Positions 58,850-64,000 of a DNA stretch of 64,000 nucleotides are shown here, piece after piece (positions within the stretch are counted from its first letter, which is position 1; every line of letters begins with the position of its first letter). The translations under genes were made by a program, and so were the position numbers. A model generated the notes under the pieces. The model worked only from the letters and a program-made list of their open reading frames with translations. It searched no databases and was not told the DNA's origin. The DNA is from Atrichornis clamosus (Eukaryota; Chordata; Aves; Passeriformes; Menuridae). The DNA is taken from positions 44,279 through 108,278 of the forward strand of contig WBMZ01014009.1 of assembly GCA_013400975.1 (NCBI GenBank). The letters are read 5' to 3'.

Positions 58850-61245
58850 CTCGTTAATGTGGAGCTCTTAAACGGTTGATTAATTTTAGCAAAATTTATG
58901 ATGCGCCCTTGCTTTTCTTTGAAGCTGCAGTCTTATATACCAAAAGCAAGTTAACTTTGAGATCTCTGTGCAAGCCCACTGCCCCCTAATTCTTGGATAC
59001 CCTATTTAGGTACGACAGATGTACAGGAGAGAAATGCTACAGAAGAGCATGGAAGCAGTTACCCTGCTGGGTGCTCAAAAGTGGTTCAATTCAAATCCCT
59101 TTAGCATAGCCTAATAAACACAACCTGAAAACTCCCAACTTCTAGCTATTTAATTTACCATAAAGATTTAAAAAAAAATCACTAGTCAGTCCTTCAAAAA
59201 CAAAAGGAAACAGGGAAACATGAACACCAATTTCAAGAGAAGTCTCTTCAAGTTACATCTGCGCACGCCACAGAAATGCCAGGCTCTCAGCTGCACTGGA
59301 AACATCAGGTTCTCCCAAAGACACTTTTAAATCAGCTATGTTTCTCCAGAGGGAAAAACTGAACCTAAAAAAACATCATATACTGATCTATACATATCCT
59401 GAACTATACCTCACTATTTCAATCATCTCCCCAGCTTCCTCCTACCCAGTATTAGCTTCTATTCTTTGTCTTCCTCTGCTAGACTCTGTTTTTCTGATAC
59501 AGACATCAGGAGGTTAAGGGCTCAATTATCAAGTCTGTTGAATCCTCAGCTTCACATTACTTAGGGGGTTCTCTGTTGCTCTTTGGAACTACATTGCAAA
59601 ATCTCTTTCCTTCTCAGCTTTCCTTTTTCCTACTCATAACGTCCATTTCCTACACACCCCTGTGCGTGAACCCACAAATCTATTTGGGGCAAATGGAGAG
59701 AAACCCTGAATTGGTCTGGGAGACAGAAACATTAATAAAAATAACCGTAAGAGTGCCTAGTCAGACTGAACCTGAAGCACTCGCAATCTTGAAACCTAAA
59801 GTAACATCCACATGGAATTTACAAAATATGATTCGAGTGGTTCTAATTAGCCCCAGTCTGTGGAAAAATTGGAAGGAAGCGGCTCTTTGATTAATATTAC
59901 AAACCAGAAAGGAAACAGATTAAAAAGTTAAAGTAGCAGCATTGTGGAATACAGAATCACTACCAGTATGCATTTATGGTACCTGCTTCAATCACATGGC
60001 TTGGGGTTTTGTTTTTAGGGTTTTTTCCTTTTTACTTAAAGAAAAAAAGGAGGACAGGATGCAAGTAAAAGCTTTTGTTTATGGAAGTGTGCGGCGCCTT
60101 TATCTCCCAAGGAATTTATATAGCTGGACTGTGTATAAATCCTTCTGAAAATGAAATTAGCAAAAACAAAACAGGGGTGAGGGTGCTGGGGGGGAGTAGT
60201 GGTGGGGGGGAACCACCGCCTCAGTAAATCATAGTGGATAACCAGCCCCTGGCCTGGGCAGATAGCAAATTCAGTTTTAATAGGAAGAAACAGAGGTGGA
60301 AAGGGAAAGAACAAGATTCATACCTGCAGCAAACTCCTTGCAAAAATGGGGGGCTATTTTTAATAAGCTTTTGAAAGTTACTGTGCAAGTTTGCTCGGAC
60401 TTGAAAAGAAAAAGGAAATAAGAGTTTTTTTCCAGCTAGCTTGATTGTTTTGGGTGGAGCTCAAGCGTGTGTGTATATATGCTGTATATAAAAATGAATT
60501 ACTAATTCTTTCCTGGAACCTGTTTGAATTACAATCTGCAAGATAGAAAAACACACCTTTATTTTAACACTGATTTTAATAGATAGAACTGGGGGGAGGT
60601 GGGATAGTGAGGGAAACGGTTTTTTTCCCAGTACACAAAAAACCCCTTAAACAAGGATAACATCCCCCACATATACCCGCATATACTTTGCTCAGCTGTA
60701 CAACACCACCTCAACTCCAGCCTTCAGTGGTTTTTCCCTGTACCAAGACTTCGCTCTGAAACTGCAAGAATGACAATGTCATGTGTGTGGAAAACTGACA
60801 CTTGGAGCTTTTAAAAAGAAATGAGGAAAAATAAGCTGTTGACTTCTTGGTTAAAGTATTTTCTTGTTCTAACTCATGTTCTTATGTCACTGGGCTAAAA
60901 AAAAAAGAGAGAGAGAGGGAGAGAGAGATATGACTTTCCTTGAATGATCTGTTTAACCTAAGCCAGAGGAAAAAAAAAGAAGTCATTAATTACTTATGTG
61001 AGCTATTGCTTCTGAAAGACAATAAACCTGCCTGGTCGCCATGGATATGACATATTTGCTCTGAAAACAACACAATAATTAGCAAAGGGGAAAGATACAA
61101 GGAGAATATGCAAACTCCTGAGTTTAAAGCCACAGTGTTTCCTTTTTTCCCCCCTCCTCTTTTTACTTGTCAATTCTGTTTGCAATTCAAATCAAACAAA
61201 TAAACAGAATACTTACAAAAAAATGTAAATGATCTACCACACATC
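58850..61245. other. AT-rich non-coding region next to the CpG island
   Basis: The DNA is AT-rich and complex, with elements such as GGTTGATTAATTTTAGC (58874-58890), a purine run GAGAGAGAGGGAGAGAGAG at about 60908-60927, and TATATA words at 60473-60488. Only short frames occur (104 codons at most). No repeat family was recognised. Regions of this kind beside CpG-island promoters often contain intronic regulatory elements, but I cannot delimit individual ones with confidence. Confidence 0.4.
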
Positions 61246-61249
61246 AAAT

Positions 61250-61282
61250 CACACACACACACACACACACAAAAAAAAAAGG
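61250..61282. repeat. (CA)n microsatellite with A-tail
   Basis: About ten CA units end in a run of ten or eleven A bases. A further short CACACACAAACA stretch lies at 61399-61412. Potentially polymorphic. Confidence 0.9.
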
Positions 61283-61284
61283 GA

Positions 61285-62195
61285 GAAAAATTAACGAGGA
61301 AAAAAGATACAAGTCTAGTATGGACACATCACATACCACTTCATGTTTTCCATATACACTTATGTGTGCATATATATATGTGCAATATAAATTTATATAC
61401 ACACACAAACATGTATGAGTTATAAGGGTTATATGCACTATTTCCTCTAGGATAATTATTTTATTTTTAGGTGAGTATAGAAGCATGCGAAGAGGAAAAC
61501 CATCTCTGTTTTACGGGGTGGAAACATTTTGAAGATACACTAAAAGAACGTATAATAAAGATTTTTTTTTTTTTACTGTGTTAAACATGCATTGTGCTGG
61601 TAGTATGTGTTTTGCAAACCTTTTAAGTTTTCTCCGGAAGATGAACAAAAAAACACAACTGGTGCGCACCGTGCGTCAACCTAATCAATACACCAGTTTA
61701 CCTGGACTTCTCAAATATTAAGCATAAAAATAATTAAAATTCTTCTCTCACCTCAATTACTTTAGTTCTAAACTGATATTACACTGAATCACATGTAATA
61801 ATGCAATAGGTAAGTTAAGATATAATGAAAACTGAGTTACATGCAGAGAGACTTCTTTGAAATAATTTATAAATGTTGCAGGGAAAATGTTTTTTAGATT
61901 GCTCTCTCATTAAGATGAGACAAAGACTATTAAAACCTTCTCCAATGCGGTAGCTTTCTGGATTCTGACCTTCCACATTTAGAAACCAAGTAATAAAAAC
62001 ACCTTAACAAGCACTTTATCTTTAGAGATATTTGACTTTGAACTTATTTTAACATTAAAAAGACTTGGAAGGTATAAAAATAACAATATAGTTGCCACAA
62101 GTTTCTGTTGTTGTTGTGTTTACACAGCTAAAAAAAAAAAACCTTTAGAACAAAATAAGCAGATTACGGAAACATCCCCCTAATTTAACTGTCTC
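61285..62195. other. AT-rich non-coding sequence
   Basis: Very AT-rich unique sequence with a T-run near 61562-61574 and an A-run near 62131-62141. No gene or repeat family was recognised. Confidence 0.45.
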
Positions 62196-62214
62196 TTTCT
62201 TTTTTTTTTAAACA

Positions 62215-62425
62215 ATACTTTTTAGCTGGACGCTTTGATCTGAAAGGGTTCTGCTATCTTGTGTGATGAGGGGGGGAAAATTATCTGTTTTAAATAATGA
62301 TGCAAAAAAAAGGATCAAAGCCCTGACTTTCTGTTAGCCATAATAAGCTCTGTCTTGCACAAAGCTTCAACTTCAGGCTTTAATATATAAAATATACAGG
62401 AGCCCAATAAAAGCACTGAAAAGGT
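62215..62425. promoter_or_regulatory. Candidate enhancer with inverted TCF/LEF motifs
   Basis: CTTTGATC at 62233-62240 and its reverse complement GATCAAAG at 62313-62320 are both strong TCF/LEF sites (CTTTGATS), about 80 bases apart in opposite orientation. Between and beyond them lie TTTAAATAATGATGC, GCCATAATAAGC and TTTAATATATAAAATA in complex sequence. The position about 0.5 kb inside the presumed transcript side of a CpG island fits an intronic promoter-proximal enhancer. Binding and Wnt response are inferences. Confidence 0.45.
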
Positions 62426-62429
62426 ACAA

Positions 62430-62800
62430 AGTCTGAAAACAAAAGGGGACGCTGCTCCTTTAAACGTTTTAGTGCATATGGAGTTTGATTTCTGAAAGAG
62501 ATCAGTTTAACATCTCCATAGAAACCAGCAACAGATTATCATCAACAGAATAAATAACTAGTCTAATAAATTAAACAGGAGGCATAAGATCTGGAAACTT
62601 GATTACTGAAGTTCAACAATATTCCCCCATAAACTCTTCCAAACCACCTTTAGGGTAGCTAACAAGGTGGCAGCGACACACAGATACAAGGTACGTGAGA
62701 AGCCGGCAGGACTTCTGAAATGAGAAGACCAAAACCTTTGCAAGAAATTATTCCACGCTGACAGTCAGCAAATCAATAGAGAAAATAAATTCATCAATGA
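62430..62800. other. Transition from AT-rich DNA to the CpG island
   Basis: AT-rich until about 62640. At 62685-62696 the plus strand reads ACAAG-GTACGTGA, resembling a 5' splice donor (AAG|GTACGTGAG), so an antisense plus-strand transcript exon ending at 62688 is conceivable. No matching acceptor or open frame was identified. Confidence 0.3.
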
Positions 62801-63391
62801 AGTTTTGGGAGAGACAGCTACTATTCCAGGGAGCGGGCTGCCAGGACCCGTTGTGCAGTGCAGCGCAGACAGGAGGGGGCACACAGAAGGTGGACGTGCA
62901 GCTCTTGAGAAGTTTCACCTTTCCGGCCCGAAAGGGCGGGAGGGCTCGGGTCGATCGATCAAACCCGCCGTGATTCGGAGCAGCCTCCGGCCACAGCCCA
63001 CCCCTCAAAGTTTGCCGCACAAGTTGCACGCCGCGCAGCCGGGCGCCCACGGCACCGGCCCCGAGACGAGCGGCAGCGCCAGCGCCAGCGCCAGCCCCGC
63101 GCCCGCCCAAGGCTCTTGACAGCTCGCTCGGCTGTCCCCCTCTCCTCCTCCGTTCCCCGGTACCGGCGTTCCGCGGCCGGCGGCGCTCGGGGTCCCGGCA
63201 CGGCAGCGCTCCTCGCCTTCCCAGTCTGCGCCCCGCACCCCCCCGCCGGCCCGGCTCTGAGTGACGGCTCGGACACCTGTTCCCCGTCCCCAGAGCCTCC
63301 AGCGCGGGCAGCGGCTCCCCCCGGAGTCCCGGCCCTCGCCCCTCAACCGCCGCCGCCCCGGGCGGCCGCCCCCCGCCCGCCACTGCCCCAC

Positions 63392-63422
63392 GGGGGAAAG
63401 GGGGAAAGGGGACGAGAAGGGG
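63392..63422 (+). other. G-quadruplex motif in the CpG island
   Basis: GGGGG-AAA-GGGGG-AAA-GGGG-ACGAGAA-GGGG fits the G3+N1-7 rule with loops of 3, 3 and 7. It lies on the plus strand, which would be the template strand for minus-strand transcription reading from the right, and is followed by a purine-rich stretch to 63443. Folding is predicted only. Confidence 0.55.
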
Positions 63423-63434
63423 AAGGAGGTGGAG

Positions 63435-63515
63435 GGGGGAAACTTCCTGGCTCCGGATGGCAAATCAGCTGCGCATTCTGCAAATGCCACCGGGTAAAAA
63501 TAACCTGCTGTTTCG
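63435..63515. promoter_or_regulatory. Island segment with ETS, E-box and MEF2-like sites
   Basis: Within the island a less GC-rich block contains AACTTCCTGG (ETS core on the minus strand), ATCAGCTGCGCA (CAGCTG E-box plus an NRF1-like half-site) and GGGTAAAAATAACC (MEF2-like, TATA-like). Such islands of AT sequence inside CpG islands often hold factor-binding sites. Binding is inferred. Confidence 0.3.
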
Positions 63516-63807
63516 CCCGGAGGCCGGGCACTGGCTGCCCCGAGCCGCGCTCCCGGTGGCCGCGGCTCCTGGCCGTCCCGTCCCTGCCGGTGGGCTGCGG
63601 CCGTCCCGCTGCGGCCACCGGGAGAAGCGCTGCCGGCTCCAGCCCGGCCACTTTGCAGAAAGTTCCCCCGCACGGCTCGCCCCGCCGCACTCGGCCCTGT
63701 CCGCCGAGCGCTCCCGCCGCCGCTCGCCCAACTTTGCTGCCGCCTCTCCCCTCCCACCCCGCCGTGCCACGCCGGGACCCCCGGGCGGTGCGGCGCAGCG
63801 CGGCTGC

Positions 63808-63816
63808 AGTTACCTG
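63808..63816 (-). other. 5' splice donor (CAG|GTAACT) of a putative first exon
   Basis: On the minus strand the sequence reads GGGCAG|GTAACTGCAG, so the exon would end at 63814 and the intron start at 63813. CAG|GTAACT is close to the vertebrate donor consensus MAG|GTRAGT, deviating at +5. It is the best donor inside the island on either strand by eye. Competing weaker candidates exist, such as AAAG|GTGAAA on the minus strand near 62919. Confidence 0.5.
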
Positions 63817-64000
63817 CCCTCGGCGCGGAGCGGGAACACGTGTTCTCCGTCCCCTGCCCGGGCTCTTGGCAAAGTCTTGGAAATTGACGGGCGCTGCCGC
63901 GGCCGCGGCTCCGCCGCCGAGCGGGCACGGCACTACCCCCCTGCCGCCGGTACCCCGCCACCGCGGCACCCCCCGCCTCCCGCGGAGCCGGGCGGCCGCC
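63814..64000 (-). other. Putative first exon (partial, minus strand), possibly 5' UTR
   Basis: If the donor at 63813/63814 is used, these 187 bases are the 3' part of an exon extending beyond the window. On the minus strand there is no ATG in the segment, one frame contains a TAG, and the others are open and Gly/Arg/Pro/Ala-rich. This fits a 5' untranslated exon, though the middle of a coding exon cannot be excluded. I do not recognise the gene. The next exon would have to lie to the left, either in this window unrecognised or beyond it, implying a very long first intron. Confidence 0.4.
63834..63845. promoter_or_regulatory. Perfect 12-bp palindrome with central E-box
   Basis: GAACACGTGTTC is a perfect palindrome with CACGTG at its centre. 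CACGTG is bound by MYC/MAX, USF and HIF-type bHLH factors. The outer GAACA/TGTTC arms look like steroid receptor half-sites but with a two-base rather than three-base spacer. It lies inside the putative first exon. Confidence 0.45.

Larger units (their letters stand above)
62805..64000. promoter_or_regulatory. CpG island promoter region, continues past the right edge
   Basis: From about 62.8 kb, and strongly from 63.0 kb, the sequence is very GC-rich with CpG at near-expected frequency and many GGGCGG/CCGCCC-type Sp1/KLF words. Such islands mark promoters of housekeeping and developmental genes. The long minus-strand frames here (318, 211 and 208 codons) are expected from GC-rich DNA, use non-ATG starts and are Gly/Arg/Ala-rich, so I do not call a coding sequence. 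The island is cut by the window edge. Confidence 0.85.

Noticed and set aside
63005..63961. 318-codon minus-strand open frame in the CpG island as a protein-coding gene
   Set aside because: Starts at GTG, is Gly/Arg/Ala/Ser-rich, overlaps other equally open frames, and crosses the splice donor at 63813. It is expected from GC-rich sequence and resembles no known protein.
1..64000. CRISPR arrays, operons, phage or bacterial defence systems
   Set aside because: Nothing prokaryotic is visible: no spaced direct repeats with unique spacers, no dense coding, no ribosome binding sites.
1..64000. Endogenous retrovirus, LINE coding fragments or known miRNA/tRNA genes
   Set aside because: No reverse transcriptase, gag or env-like translations, no LTR pair, and no familiar miRNA seed-hairpin or tRNA box A/B pair was recognised. 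A library search could still find highly diverged fragments.

Overview
The window looks like non-coding vertebrate nuclear DNA, most probably from a bird or another sauropsid. It has no operons, dense genes or prokaryotic signals. It carries short AT-rich motif clusters between moderately GC-rich stretches and a promoter-type CpG island at the right edge. Interspersed repeats are few and strongly diverged: MIR-like SINE tails and two copies of a palindromic MITE-like element of a type I recall from reptiles and birds. I see no Alu, B1/B2, L1 or recognisable endogenous retrovirus, and I could not pick out a typical avian CR1 3' end. The species assignment is an inference.

No protein-coding gene can be supported. 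All open reading frames outside the CpG island are short (about 190 codons or less), many run through low-complexity or repeat sequence, and none gave a domain I recognise. The best gene evidence is at the right end. A dense CpG island covers about 62.8-64.0 kb, and on the minus strand it holds a near-consensus 5' splice donor (exon end at 63814, intron from 63813). The 187 nt of putative exon before the donor contain no ATG, so this may be a 5' untranslated first exon. If so, the other ~63.8 kb would be intron 1 of a minus-strand gene, with the transcription start in or beyond the right edge. I cannot name that gene.

Layout: 0-11 kb holds a ~40-bp minisatellite whose units each contain a Nuclear Factor I-like dyad, RFX X-box-like motifs, and several AT-rich homeodomain/POU-rich segments that look like conserved non-coding elements. 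The 11-20.5 kb part has most of the simple repeats: a G-poor CA-rich block, GA-rich and (GGAT)n tracts, a 24-bp duplication, and two G-quadruplex-capable arrays, (TGGGA)15 and (GGGGT)4. From 20.5 to 58 kb there is mostly unremarkable unique DNA with scattered enhancer-like segments, ancient SINE and MITE remnants, and CTCF-like motifs. From 58.5 to 62.7 kb the DNA is AT-rich with many A/T tracts and a segment with an inverted pair of TCF/LEF motifs, leading into the CpG island.

The overall picture is regulatory sequence around and downstream of a CpG-island promoter, as is common for developmental transcription-factor genes. That interpretation is inference: conservation and transcription cannot be seen from one sequence.
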